From a virus: a DNA stretch of 21,829 bases. This document shows, one piece after another, positions 1 to 6,354 of the stretch (position 1 is its first letter; each line of letters starts with the position of its first letter). The position numbers and the translations under genes are program-made. The notes below the pieces were generated by a model. It was not told the DNA's origin. It searched no databases and saw only the letters and a list, made by a program, of their open reading frames with translations. The DNA lies in IMG/VR virus record IMGVR_UViG_3300032516_000995, positions 1 to 21,829 of that record, one strand, 5' to 3'.

Positions 1-219
1 CCCCGGGTCCTAACGATAGGCGATATCCTCGACCTGAAAGACCACGATGAGTATGAGCCTGATCCTGCTGATGCTCTTGAGCTGACTGAGGTAGATCATT
101 CTGGTCGAGACCAGAATACGAACCTGAAGCCTGATCTCGATTTCTACTCCAGCCGGGCCAAGTCTGAGGATCTTCGATACTCCAAGGGGTTTCAGTCAGA
201 CCCCGAATCATTTCTATAG
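1..219 (+). CDS. C-terminal part of an unknown acidic protein
   Basis: Reading frame 1 is open from the first base to a TAG at 217-219, giving the last 72 residues of a protein whose start lies outside the window. The visible part is rich in Asp and Glu, ends in SDPESFL, and shows no motif I recognise. The next gene follows with its own ribosome binding site (AAAGGAG) starting right at this stop codon, which supports this as a true gene end. Function unknown. Confidence 0.6.
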   Translation, partial: PRVLTIGDILDLKDHDEYEPDPADALELTEVDHSGRDQNTNLKPDLDFYSSRAKSEDLRYSKGFQSDPESFL

Positions 220-233
220 AAAGGAGACCTGAG

Positions 234-335
234 ATGAGAGAACCCGATCAATGCGGTCCTAATTCGTGTTGCCTGGGGATCATCGGAATCCTGATGATCA
301 TCGCTTGCCTGGGGATCTACTTCGGGATCTTCTAG
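234..335 (+). CDS. tiny single-pass membrane protein, 33 aa
   Basis: The ATG at 234 is preceded by AAGGAG about 8 bases upstream, and the frame closes with TAG at 333-335. The protein begins MREPDQCGPNSCC and then has one hydrophobic stretch of about 18 residues (roughly 14-33) that reaches the C-terminus. The three N-terminal cysteines next to the membrane segment are notable. No family is recognised. Such small membrane proteins are common in phage early regions, but no role can be assigned. A strong hairpin follows the stop, so this may be the last gene of its transcript. Confidence 0.6.
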   Translation: MREPDQCGPNSCCLGIIGILMIIACLGIYFGIF

Positions 336-348
336 GAGGCAAATTGTA

Positions 349-383
349 GATGTACCGGTTCGGTAAGGTTGAGCCGGTACATC
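349..383 (+). terminator. hairpin between genes, possible terminator
   Basis: A perfect 10-bp inverted repeat (GATGTACCGG at 349-358, CCGGTACATC at 374-383) encloses a 15-base loop. It sits after a stop codon and immediately before the promoter-like element at 388. No run of T follows, so it is not a canonical intrinsic terminator. It may end or protect the upstream transcript. Confidence 0.4.
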
Positions 384-387
384 GAGG

Positions 388-447
388 GGACCAATATTTT
401 GTGCCCCCTTTTATTGCCCCCATTGAATCCCTTATAATATAACCACC
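388..447 (+). promoter_or_regulatory. promoter-like element, copy 1
   Basis: Bases 388-416 are identical to 9432-9460 (29 of 29). After a 13- or 14-base variable spacer, bases 430-447 are identical to 9473-9490 and contain TATAAT (433-438), a consensus -10 box. The -35 position falls at the end of the 29-base block (TTTATTG region), so an ordinary sigma-70 promoter is plausible. The long conserved block upstream suggests an extra factor binds it. A G-poor, CCACC-rich leader follows, then the RBS of the gene at 496. Confidence 0.75.
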
Positions 448-495
448 ACCACCTATCCCCCCACCACCACTCAATCCTTGTCAAGGAGCCCAATC

Positions 496-630
496 ATGGT
501 CAAGAAACAGTACGGATGCATGCCCTATCTCGCAGGCCTCTTCTTCCTTCTACTCTACATCTTCGTAGGTGTAGTTCAGAATTGGGAGGTCGTCAAAGCT
601 GCTGCTCAGGGTACCGGCCCGATTTGGTAG
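496..630 (+). CDS. small membrane protein, 44 aa
   Basis: The ATG at 496 has AAGGAG at 483-488 with a 7-base spacer; the frame ends with TAG at 628-630. After a basic start (MVKKQYG) there is one hydrophobic segment of about 17 residues (roughly 10-28), then a polar tail. It is the first gene downstream of promoter-like element copy 1. It is not similar by eye to the 33-aa protein upstream. No function is recognised. Confidence 0.65.
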   Translation: MVKKQYGCMPYLAGLFFLLLYIFVGVVQNWEVVKAAAQGTGPIW

Positions 631-641
631 AATCCCAGTTG

Positions 642-668
642 GTCGAGCCTTCTCGATGAGGGCTCGAC
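642..668 (+). terminator. hairpin after the 44-aa gene
   Basis: GTCGAGCC (642-649) pairs with GGCTCGAC (661-668) around an 11-base loop. It lies between the stop at 630 and the RBS of the next gene. There is no T-run after it, so it could be a weak terminator or an RNA-processing or stability element. Confidence 0.35.
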
Positions 669-702
669 TGAGTGCGATCCTGCACTAATAAAGGAGATCA
701 GT

Positions 703-1038
703 ATGAGCAATCTTGCCGATACCAAGCCCTTCAGGGACCAGAGAGCCGAGTTAGCTAAAACATACTCGGCTCTGACGTCAGGCCGTGCTACCCCTGATTA
801 TCTTCTCAGGGTGAAGCTCTCTATGCTTCTGATTGATACGGCCGAGATGATCCTCGACACCTCAGTTCCACTGGTTCATGTCTATCATCACGTGATGGCC
901 GCTAAGGATTACCTGAACCAGATCGTCGAGGTCATCGGTGCTCGCCTTCGGAAGCCTCAGTTCACGACACAGATCAAGAACGAGTTCAGCGAGGTCGATA
1001 AGCTGGGATACTACGAATGGGCTAACCGAAATGGCTGA
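703..1038 (+). CDS. unknown protein, 111 aa
   Basis: AAGGAG at 691-696 gives a good RBS for the ATG at 703. The sequence is predicted mostly helical (long stretches of Leu, Ala, Glu and Lys) with no cysteine, no membrane segment and no motif I can name. It overlaps the next gene by 8 bases, so the two are probably translationally coupled. It could be a small structural or regulatory phage protein; no function is assigned. Confidence 0.7.
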   Translation: MSNLADTKPFRDQRAELAKTYSALTSGRATPDYLLRVKLSMLLIDTAEMILDTSVPLVHVYHHVMAAKDYLNQIVEVIGARLRKPQFTTQIKNEFSEVDKLGYYEWANRNG

Positions 1039-1618
1039 GATCGTCGATCAAATCCCATTCAATATTCGATCTGATGTAATCGAGTGCTTGAATGCCTATC
1101 CGGGGTATTCGGTCGTCTCGATTCAAGTGATCCCCGACGAGTATCTCGGGAAGGGACGAATCAGGGACGGAGGAGTCACTCTCGTCTTCTCCTGGAAGGG
1201 GTCTGAGTATAAGATCGAAATAGAACCGGAGACTCGTCGAATCCCAAAGGGTCCCCCAACATCAGACGATGCTTTCGATGACGATGAGCCAGAATTCGAA
1301 GCTGAACTGTCGAAGAGTCTTCTTCGTAGAAGGCCTAAGAAATCGACCAAGAGGCCTGATCCTCCGAAGAATCTTCACTGGGATGGATCTGGTGCTCCCT
1401 TGTGGGAAGCACAAGAATTCTCGTTCGGAATTTCGAATGGATCGACCTGTAAGTCCCAATGCTACGAATGCCATGAGGTCTTGTTCGAATCAGAGATGGT
1501 CTTCGGAGCAAAGTCGATCATCAAGTCATCTGAGTACTACTGCAAAGATTGTGCTAAAGCCCTAGGGATCATCGATTTCGACGATCTCACAGGGCCTCAA
1601 TTCTCATTCGGGTACTAG
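1031..1618 (+). CDS. unknown protein with C-terminal zinc-finger-like motif, 195 aa
   Basis: I choose the ATG at 1031, which overlaps the upstream stop by 8 bases, rather than earlier starts inside the previous gene. The first ~75 residues look like a compact mixed fold. A charged, basic stretch follows (SLLRRRPKKSTKRPDPPK). The C-terminal third carries C144-x2-C147 and C171-x2-C174, with His148 and Cys140 close by, the spacing of a treble-clef or PARP-like zinc finger. A DNA- or RNA-binding role is possible but inferred. The stop TAG overlaps the AGGAGG of the next gene. Confidence 0.7.
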   Translation: MAEIVDQIPFNIRSDVIECLNAYPGYSVVSIQVIPDEYLGKGRIRDGGVTLVFSWKGSEYKIEIEPETRRIPKGPPTSDDAFDDDEPEFEAELSKSLLRRRPKKSTKRPDPPKNLHWDGSGAPLWEAQEFSFGISNGSTCKSQCYECHEVLFESEMVFGAKSIIKSSEYYCKDCAKALGIIDFDDLTGPQFSFGY

Positions 1619-1628
1619 GAGGTGCCAA

Positions 1629-2501
1629 ATGTCAGTTCATTGTCGAATAGCCCAGGTCTGGAAGGAGGATGCTTACTTCCCCCAGAGACGTTCACTGGAG
1701 GGGGCCGTAGGCGAGTTGTATCCTTCTGAAACGATGCCCCGTGAAGATGGGACCTACGGAGGGTCGTTTGTGCCGGATTCTCCCATCACCGTATTTGGAG
1801 ATTCTGCCAGTTGGCTCTACTTTCACAAAGTATCGGTTCGTCTTCTCGAGTTCGAGACTGGGAGAAAAGGTACTGAGGTGATCGAAGCCTATCGAAGCTT
1901 CGAAGATCTCCGTCTGGTCGTATCCTTCGATCTATCTGATACCCATCACATCCTCCCTGTGATCCTCCGAGTTCTGAAGGGACGTCCTGATACGAGGGTC
2001 TCCAATATCGAGATGTATACACGGGGTCCTCGACGATGGCTACGTCTGAAATTCGATATCGAGCTCCCTCGGGGAGTTGTTGAACGTCGTCGGTACTATC
2101 GGGTAAGTGAACGATCTTGGCGTCTGGCGTCTAGAACGATTCTAGGGAATCAAGATCGGATTGGGCGGTGGAAACGATATAGCTTACTCGCTTGGGTTGA
2201 TGATCAGGAAGTGTTCCACACGGGGTTCCCTCTGTATTGGTCAGATGTAAACAATGGGATCGAGATGATCGATTCTTTGACCGGGTTGAAGATCTTCGTA
2301 GAACCTTCTCGGTTGATGACGTTCCGGACGGCATATCGGAAAGTTCAACAGGGTGCCTACTTCCCAGGCTTCGAGGAGTACGAGAAGAGATCGGCTCCAA
2401 CAACACGGGACCCTCTACTGCTAGCTTCGAAGATCAAGTCTACTGGAGATCTGATGCCTTTCATCGAAGATCCTAACTTCATTCTCAAATTCCCGTACTA
2501 G
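1629..2501 (+). CDS. unknown protein, 290 aa
   Basis: The RBS AGGAGG (1617-1622) lies 6 bases before the ATG, and TAG closes the frame at 2499-2501. The protein is rich in Arg, Tyr, Trp and Phe, with alternating hydrophobic residues that suggest a mostly beta fold, and has no cysteine cluster or transmembrane segment. I recognise no family. It is the longest gene of the 703-2825 block and shares that block's arrangement, with the stop codon merging into the AGGAGG of the next gene. Confidence 0.75.
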   Translation: MSVHCRIAQVWKEDAYFPQRRSLEGAVGELYPSETMPREDGTYGGSFVPDSPITVFGDSASWLYFHKVSVRLLEFETGRKGTEVIEAYRSFEDLRLVVSFDLSDTHHILPVILRVLKGRPDTRVSNIEMYTRGPRRWLRLKFDIELPRGVVERRRYYRVSERSWRLASRTILGNQDRIGRWKRYSLLAWVDDQEVFHTGFPLYWSDVNNGIEMIDSLTGLKIFVEPSRLMTFRTAYRKVQQGAYFPGFEEYEKRSAPTTRDPLLLASKIKSTGDLMPFIEDPNFILKFPY

Positions 2502-2510
2502 GAGGATCGA

Positions 2511-2825
2511 ATGACCAGTATCGAAGAAATCGATAACCGTCTCTCCGAATTGATTCTGGATACGAGCCACTCTCTCGAGAGGGTTCTCAAAGATCATTTC
2601 GCGATCGAGACAGATACGGCACTGAGGGAGTATATCGAGAACTTTGTTATACTCTCGGCTCCCCAATCCCAGGTCGATGCGATCTTGGCCTACTACGAGA
2701 ATCACTCTGATCTTCAAAGCTACCCACCGTCGGGGATCGATCAATACTATTTCCGAATCCTGAAGTTGGGAGTATCTACCTTTTGGTTTCGACTGTTCGA
2801 TCAGATGATGGAACGCCGTTGGTGA
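2511..2825 (+). CDS. unknown helical protein, 104 aa
   Basis: AGGAGG at 2500-2505 overlaps the upstream stop and places the ATG at 2511 five bases downstream. The protein starts MTSIEEIDNRLSELIL, is acidic and looks mostly alpha-helical, with an aromatic C-terminus (FWFRLFDQMMERRW). No motif or family is recognised. It is the last gene before a region of RNA structure and the tRNA-like gene. Confidence 0.7.
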   Translation: MTSIEEIDNRLSELILDTSHSLERVLKDHFAIETDTALREYIENFVILSAPQSQVDAILAYYENHSDLQSYPPSGIDQYYFRILKLGVSTFWFRLFDQMMERRW

Positions 2826-2830
2826 TTGAT

Positions 2831-2899
2831 ACTTGGATGAAGTGATATCCTGCGGGTGGTGCTGCAATATGGTAGGGAGTGTAAGCCCTACATCCAAGT
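2831..2899 (+). ncRNA. predicted three-way-junction RNA just upstream of the tRNA-like gene
   Basis: Outer stem: ACTTGGAT (2831-2838) pairs with ATCCAAGT (2892-2899). Inside are two hairpins: ATAT plus TGC (2845-2853, 2-base bulge) with GCA plus ATAT (2864-2870), and GTAGGG (2872-2877) with CCCTAC (2886-2891). The second hairpin abuts the outer stem exactly as a T-arm abuts an acceptor stem, and the element ends 3 bases before the tRNA-like gene. It could be a degenerate or D-armless tRNA, a processing signal or a chance fold. The pairings are visible; the function is unknown. Confidence 0.35.
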
Positions 2900-2902
2900 C
2901 CT

Positions 2903-2972
2903 GGGCCTGTAGTTCAATTGGTAGAACTCCACTGTCTAGACAGTAGTAGAGGTTCGAGTCCTCTCAGGTCCA
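2903..2972 (+). tRNA. tRNA-like gene with abnormal anticodon arm
   Basis: The acceptor stem has 7 pairs (GGGCCTG 2903-2909 with CAGGTCC 2965-2971, one G-U). The D arm is GTTC / AATTGGTA / GAAC (2912-2927). The T arm is AGAGG / TTCGAGT / CCTCT (2948-2964). All three look canonical. The part between (2928-2947) has only 20 bases where 22-23 are normal. It folds best as ACTG/CAGT around the 6-base loop TCTAGA, leaving almost no variable loop. If T2935 is U33 the anticodon reads CTA, but this is uncertain. CCA is not encoded. It may be a decayed tRNA, an unusual functional one, or a tRNA mimic. Confidence 0.6.
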
Positions 2973-3022
2973 CTAGGGGTAATTCTGCCCCAATCATTTC
3001 TACTTGCCGAAGGAGGCAAATC

Positions 3023-3775
3023 ATGTTAGAAGGCTTTTCTGTTCACGATTGTTTGTCGGTCCTGGACATTGGAGGTGCACTGTGTGTGCATCTTCAGGAT
3101 CACCCGGAGACCCAGTCCGAGCTTTCTCGGATGTACGAAGAGACCCGTCGGTCAAACGTCGAGATCTCACGTCTCGACCCCATCGGTACACTCGGAGAGA
3201 CGGTCTGTCGCGAGGTGTCAGCTCTCTACCCAGAGCATGATATCTTGATGATCTCGATCTCCCAGGTCTTCGAAGTCGAGCCGATTCCGTACTCGATGCC
3301 GATCTTGCTCGGTCACTTCCTGGAGACCCAGGGAGATCATGGGAGGGTTCGAGAAGACCAATATCGCATGATCGTAGTCGATATTCTGGAAGCCCCAATC
3401 GACAAGGTGATCGATCAAATGATGAAGTTCGTCGACTTCGCCTTCGAGATGGACCTCCTCGATAAGTCCTTCCTGCCAACCTGCAGAGAAGCTCTCGTTG
3501 CATTCGACGATCTCGATGGGATCGACGCGAGGATTCCCGAGATGGCCTCTGATTCGACCAGAGCCTCGATCTACTTCGGGACTATCGCCTTTCGATCGTT
3601 CTTCAGGGGGACAGGGCCAGGGATCTTCGACATTCAGACGAAGTTATTCGGGTTCCTCCAGAAGGTACTCGATGACGAGGACTTCATCGAGATGTTCCGG
3701 GTCAAGCTGATGTTTGACGAACTTCTTCGGTCGTCAGATCTCTCGATCGACGACCTTCTACCCTCGGGAGACTAA
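3023..3775 (+). CDS. unknown protein, 250 aa
   Basis: I start at ATG 3023 because AAGGAGG (3010-3016) lies 6 bases upstream; an earlier in-frame start would run into the tRNA-like gene. The protein is acidic and seems mostly helical, with repeated patterns such as DKVIDQMMKFVDFAFEMDLL. I see no catalytic motif or membrane segment. It is the first gene after the tRNA-like region, and the next gene starts 2 bases after its stop. Its general make-up (acidic, helical, about 245 residues) resembles the gene at 4103, but I cannot align them convincingly by eye. Confidence 0.75.
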   Translation: MLEGFSVHDCLSVLDIGGALCVHLQDHPETQSELSRMYEETRRSNVEISRLDPIGTLGETVCREVSALYPEHDILMISISQVFEVEPIPYSMPILLGHFLETQGDHGRVREDQYRMIVVDILEAPIDKVIDQMMKFVDFAFEMDLLDKSFLPTCREALVAFDDLDGIDARIPEMASDSTRASIYFGTIAFRSFFRGTGPGIFDIQTKLFGFLQKVLDDEDFIEMFRVKLMFDELLRSSDLSIDDLLPSGD

Positions 3776-3777
3776 GC

Positions 3778-4101
3778 ATGAGAGAATTCTTCAGACGGAA
3801 GGTAGCACAGAAGATCATATTCTCGGTGAAGACCGGGAATAGGGTCTACACGCACAATCCCCCATACGAAAGGGTTTACACTGCGGAGATTATTTCAGAG
3901 GACGATATGTGCGTTACGTCCTTCGTTCAATCCTACGATAAGACCCCTTCCGGGGCAATCGATGGGGATTCATACAAGACCTGGGGGACTGAATCAGCAC
4001 GGTGGGTCGACTTCGATACTCTCGAGGAGTTCTGGAAGTTGATCATATCTCAGATAAACCCCTCAATGGTCTCGTACATTCGACTCGAAAGTGAGGAATA
4101 A
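3778..4101 (+). CDS. unknown protein, 107 aa
   Basis: The ATG at 3778 follows the previous stop by two bases; CGGGAG upstream can act as RBS. The N-terminus is basic (MREFFRRKVAQK), followed by what looks like a small alpha/beta domain and an acidic end (RLESEE). No family is recognised. It abuts the next gene closely, so these genes are probably co-translated. Confidence 0.65.
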   Translation: MREFFRRKVAQKIIFSVKTGNRVYTHNPPYERVYTAEIISEDDMCVTSFVQSYDKTPSGAIDGDSYKTWGTESARWVDFDTLEEFWKLIISQINPSMVSYIRLESEE

Positions 4102-4102
4102 C

Positions 4103-4834
4103 ATGTCAATTCGCAGCCGTATCCTTGAGCTTGATCTCCCTGGTGCGGTAATTGAGGCAGCAACCCAGGAAGAGATTGCAACAGAGATCGATATCGAGAA
4201 TTTGACCCCTAAGTCGATTCTTATAACGATCAATCAGCTCGACCGATTGTATGACATCCTTCGTCAATCCGTCGAAGATGTCGAAGACGTTGGAATCTAC
4301 AAGATCTCGAAACTGATTGGCTCCTCCTACATGGGGTATATCGTTTCATCGATTCTCTCGGGGAACTCCCACTTTACGGAAGACGAAGATTCGTTAAGGA
4401 ACCGTGCTTTCGCATCGGACCCCGAGTATGCGATCGAGTCAATGGAGAGGTTCAACGTCCCATCTCTCTCGGCTGACCTCTACGGACGCCTGGGGTCTAT
4501 GTTTGGTCTCCTACTGAGTCATCGACTAATGGGGATCGACGACGTCCAGTATGTTCTGATCGACGTTCTCGGGATCCTCAAGGACCTTGCTCCACCCGAC
4601 TTTGCTTCGTCCCTACAAGATCTCATAACTTTCTCGACCGAGGAGAATTGTACCGAGTGCCCGGCACTCTCGATCTGTGAAGGACCTGCCGGTCAGATGT
4701 CGAGGATCTTCGCGGGACTCCTTGCCTGCATCTGTCGATATGGAGTTCCCCCCGAGCGATCATCGGAAGTTCAACTCGTTTGGAAATGGCTATCAGATCT
4801 CGCTGATGTCGTCAACGACGAGAACCTAGACTGA
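4103..4834 (+). CDS. unknown protein with Cas4-like cysteine signature, 243 aa
   Basis: I choose ATG 4103 over an in-frame GTG at 4091 because GAGG (4093-4096) is 6 bases upstream of the ATG. The protein is acidic and helical. Near residues 183-192 it carries CTECPALSIC (C183-x2-C186-x5-C192), closely matching the CGGCPFLMVC iron-sulfur signature of the nuclease encoded at 12894. Two more cysteines follow in LLACICRYG. No PD-(D/E)XK nuclease motif is visible, so a metal or Fe-S site is suggested but not an enzyme activity. A hairpin follows directly. Confidence 0.7.
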   Translation: MSIRSRILELDLPGAVIEAATQEEIATEIDIENLTPKSILITINQLDRLYDILRQSVEDVEDVGIYKISKLIGSSYMGYIVSSILSGNSHFTEDEDSLRNRAFASDPEYAIESMERFNVPSLSADLYGRLGSMFGLLLSHRLMGIDDVQYVLIDVLGILKDLAPPDFASSLQDLITFSTEENCTECPALSICEGPAGQMSRIFAGLLACICRYGVPPERSSEVQLVWKWLSDLADVVNDENLD

Positions 4835-4843
4835 CAACTACTA

Positions 4844-4891
4844 GACAAGTCCCTAGGTTGCAGTCTGCAAGGCTACACCTAGGGACTTGTC
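4844..4891 (+). terminator. strong hairpin, possible terminator or processing site
   Basis: A perfect 15-bp stem is formed by GACAAGTCCCTAGGT (4844-4858) and ACCTAGGGACTTGTC (4877-4891) around an 18-base loop, which itself contains TGCAGTCTGCA. It lies 10 bases after a stop codon. There is no T-run, so intrinsic termination is uncertain. It may mark a transcript end or a cleavage point. Confidence 0.5.
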
Positions 4892-4910
4892 GCCAATCAG
4901 AGAGGATCCA

Positions 4911-5147
4911 ATGGTATTCGTTGAAAAACTGAAACGCTTAGTCCTCAGCGAACTTGCAGAACCTGAGCCCTCAGGGCGAATTGAACAGCTCTGCAAAATA
5001 ATTATAGAGATCGACCCTACTTGTGTATGGGCACATGATCTCGTCAGCACTCCACCCGGTCTCTTCAAAGAGGCAATTCGGAGTGTTCGATTCAAGCTTC
5101 TCGATCGAGGAGCCTCACTCTACTCTCCCGAAGGAGAAACACAATGA
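4911..5147 (+). CDS. unknown protein, 78 aa
   Basis: I start at ATG 4911, with GAGAGGA just upstream; an in-frame TTG at 4887 would sit inside the hairpin. The protein is a small, probably helical domain (MVFVEKLKRLVLSELAEPE...) with two cysteines. No family is recognised. Its stop overlaps the next ATG in ATGA (5144-5147), so translation of the lipoprotein gene downstream is likely coupled to it. Confidence 0.65.
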   Translation: MVFVEKLKRLVLSELAEPEPSGRIEQLCKIIIEIDPTCVWAHDLVSTPPGLFKEAIRSVRFKLLDRGASLYSPEGETQ

Positions 5148-5692
5148 AAACCGTATCTATCTGGGCCAAGGCCCCAATCGTTCTACTTCTCGTCCTCTCG
5201 TTTGGACTTCAGTCGTGTGCGGCTGTCTCACTCCCTTCGAACTTTGCTCCCCCAATGGTCGACAGGGTGGTCCCCCTTGCCTCAGGTTCTGTGGTCAATG
5301 GGATCACTCGGGCACTTCAGGGGAAACCTGGGACTGAGATTCTCATCCAAGATTCAAAAATCATGTTCGTCTGGTTTTACGAATCTGTTGGAGCCGGCTT
5401 CTTCGGTCTGGATCTCAAGAATAGTTCTATCGTCGATATTCGGAAACTTGTTGAACAAGGAGGTCAACTCTCGAGCTGGAAGACTGCTGCCGATTTGGTG
5501 AACTGGATGAAAACGAATGGCTGGAAAGCAGTCCCTGCAGCGGAACTCTCACTAGGTCTCAAGTCTGCACTCCTCGGCGCTATCAATGCGAGGATCTCGA
5601 CACTCTTGGGACTCTATATTCTGCTCCCATCTGGAACACAATTCCAATGGGAATTCCTTCCTGGGTTTGAAGAAGTAACCGATCCGATCTAA
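5144..5692 (+). CDS. predicted lipoprotein, 182 aa
   Basis: AAGGAG precedes the ATG at 5144. The N-terminus is a typical export signal: basic start, hydrophobic core LLLVLSFGL, and a lipobox-like LQSC with the lipidated cysteine at residue 25. The mature part (about 158 residues) has small hydrophobic patches and ends in an acidic tail. If processed, it would be anchored on the outer side of the cytoplasmic membrane (or in the outer membrane). Phage lipoproteins are known as superinfection-exclusion or spanin proteins, but I see no motif deciding between these. It ends a gene group, before a large hairpin. Confidence 0.7.
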   Translation: MKTVSIWAKAPIVLLLVLSFGLQSCAAVSLPSNFAPPMVDRVVPLASGSVVNGITRALQGKPGTEILIQDSKIMFVWFYESVGAGFFGLDLKNSSIVDIRKLVEQGGQLSSWKTAADLVNWMKTNGWKAVPAAELSLGLKSALLGAINARISTLLGLYILLPSGTQFQWEFLPGFEEVTDPI

Positions 5693-5710
5693 CCAAAACC
5701 CAGGGTAAAA

Positions 5711-5776
5711 CCGAGCCAAGTTAGTTAGGTTATTTTGTCTCTAAGAGAGACAAAATAACCTAACTAACTAACTCGG
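5711..5776 (+). terminator. very long perfect hairpin between gene groups
   Basis: Bases 5720-5742 and 5746-5768 form a perfect 23-bp stem with a 3-base loop (AAG). Beyond a small internal loop, CCGAG (5711-5715) pairs with CTCGG (5772-5776). The stem contains TTATTTTGTC / GACAAAATAA, so it can give a T-rich 3' end on the opposite strand but not a trailing T-run on this one. A terminator, a double-strand-RNA processing site or a protein-bound palindrome are all possible. Confidence 0.55.
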
Positions 5777-5801
5777 ACATTAGACCCAAAACGAGGAAAC
5801 A

Positions 5802-6182
5802 ATGCCAAAAACTATCTGGACCCACGTAGGAGATTGTTCCGTAGATTCGGGACAACTGATCATTATCGATCCCTGCTATCTCGATGAGTGGAGAGATGGG
5901 GAATTCAATCTCACCAAGTACGAGGAACTCTCTGAGAAGGGAGAGAAGTTTGATAATTGGCCTCCAGCCGATAATAGCTACGACGAGGCCTGCCGGGTTA
6001 CCTTGGAGAATCGTGCTGGGCCAGTCCATAATGGCCTCGCGGTAGTTACATCTACTGGCTTCGGGGATGGGACGTACCCCGTGATGGCACGGATCGAAGG
6101 AGGCCGTGTAATGGAGATCTCGATCAAGTTTGACGAAAAAGATGAGGAAGTCGAGGATGAAGATGAGTGGATCGATGCCTGA
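5802..6182 (+). CDS. DUF4241-like phage protein, 126 aa
   Basis: GAGGAA just upstream serves ATG 5802. The N-terminal segment VDSGQLIIIDPCYLDEW and the later GLAVVTSTGFGDGTYPVMAR are the signature pieces of a small protein family common in phages and bacteria, annotated as DUF4241 or left hypothetical. The middle holds an NWPPADNSYDEACR stretch and the C-terminus is very acidic (about 20 residues). Family function is unknown. It opens the group running to 9432 and overlaps the next gene by 8 bases. Confidence 0.7.
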   Translation: MPKTIWTHVGDCSVDSGQLIIIDPCYLDEWRDGEFNLTKYEELSEKGEKFDNWPPADNSYDEACRVTLENRAGPVHNGLAVVTSTGFGDGTYPVMARIEGGRVMEISIKFDEKDEEVEDEDEWIDA

Positions 6183-6354
6183 TGATCGAGTAGTGAATGA
6201 GGCTATTCGATTAGCCTTAGAGAAAGCTAAACTCAACCAGCATATCAAGGATCGTGAATCCGAGAAAGCAGTAGCAGCTGCAATGGAGAGAGCCGAAGCC
6301 GAAAAAGCTAAGAAAGCAAAGGAATCAAATGACAACAGCAACAATGACGACTAA
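6175..6354 (+). CDS. small coiled-coil protein, 59 aa
   Basis: I choose ATG 6175, overlapping the previous stop by 8 bases; an ATG at 6163 is a possible alternative. Residues 7-48 are almost pure Ala, Glu, Lys and Arg with a heptad-like pattern (LALEKAKLNQHIK...), predicting a single charged coiled-coil helix, followed by an Asn/Asp tail. The RBS is weak, so translation would depend on coupling. The function is unknown. Simple composition makes it the least secure coding call in this group. Confidence 0.5.
   Translation: MPDDRVVNEAIRLALEKAKLNQHIKDRESEKAVAAAMERAEAEKAKKAKESNDNSNNDD

Noticed and set aside
350-442. 30-codon frame starting ATG 350 with GGAGG about 10 bases upstream
   Set aside because: It runs through the hairpin and the conserved promoter element, whose conservation is explained by copy 2, where no matching frame exists. 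The RBS spacing is long.
2903-2972. Calling the tRNA-like gene an amber suppressor (anticodon CTA)
   Set aside because: The anticodon loop is not standard, so the reading is unsure. TAG is also used as an apparent normal stop by several genes here, often merged with an RBS.
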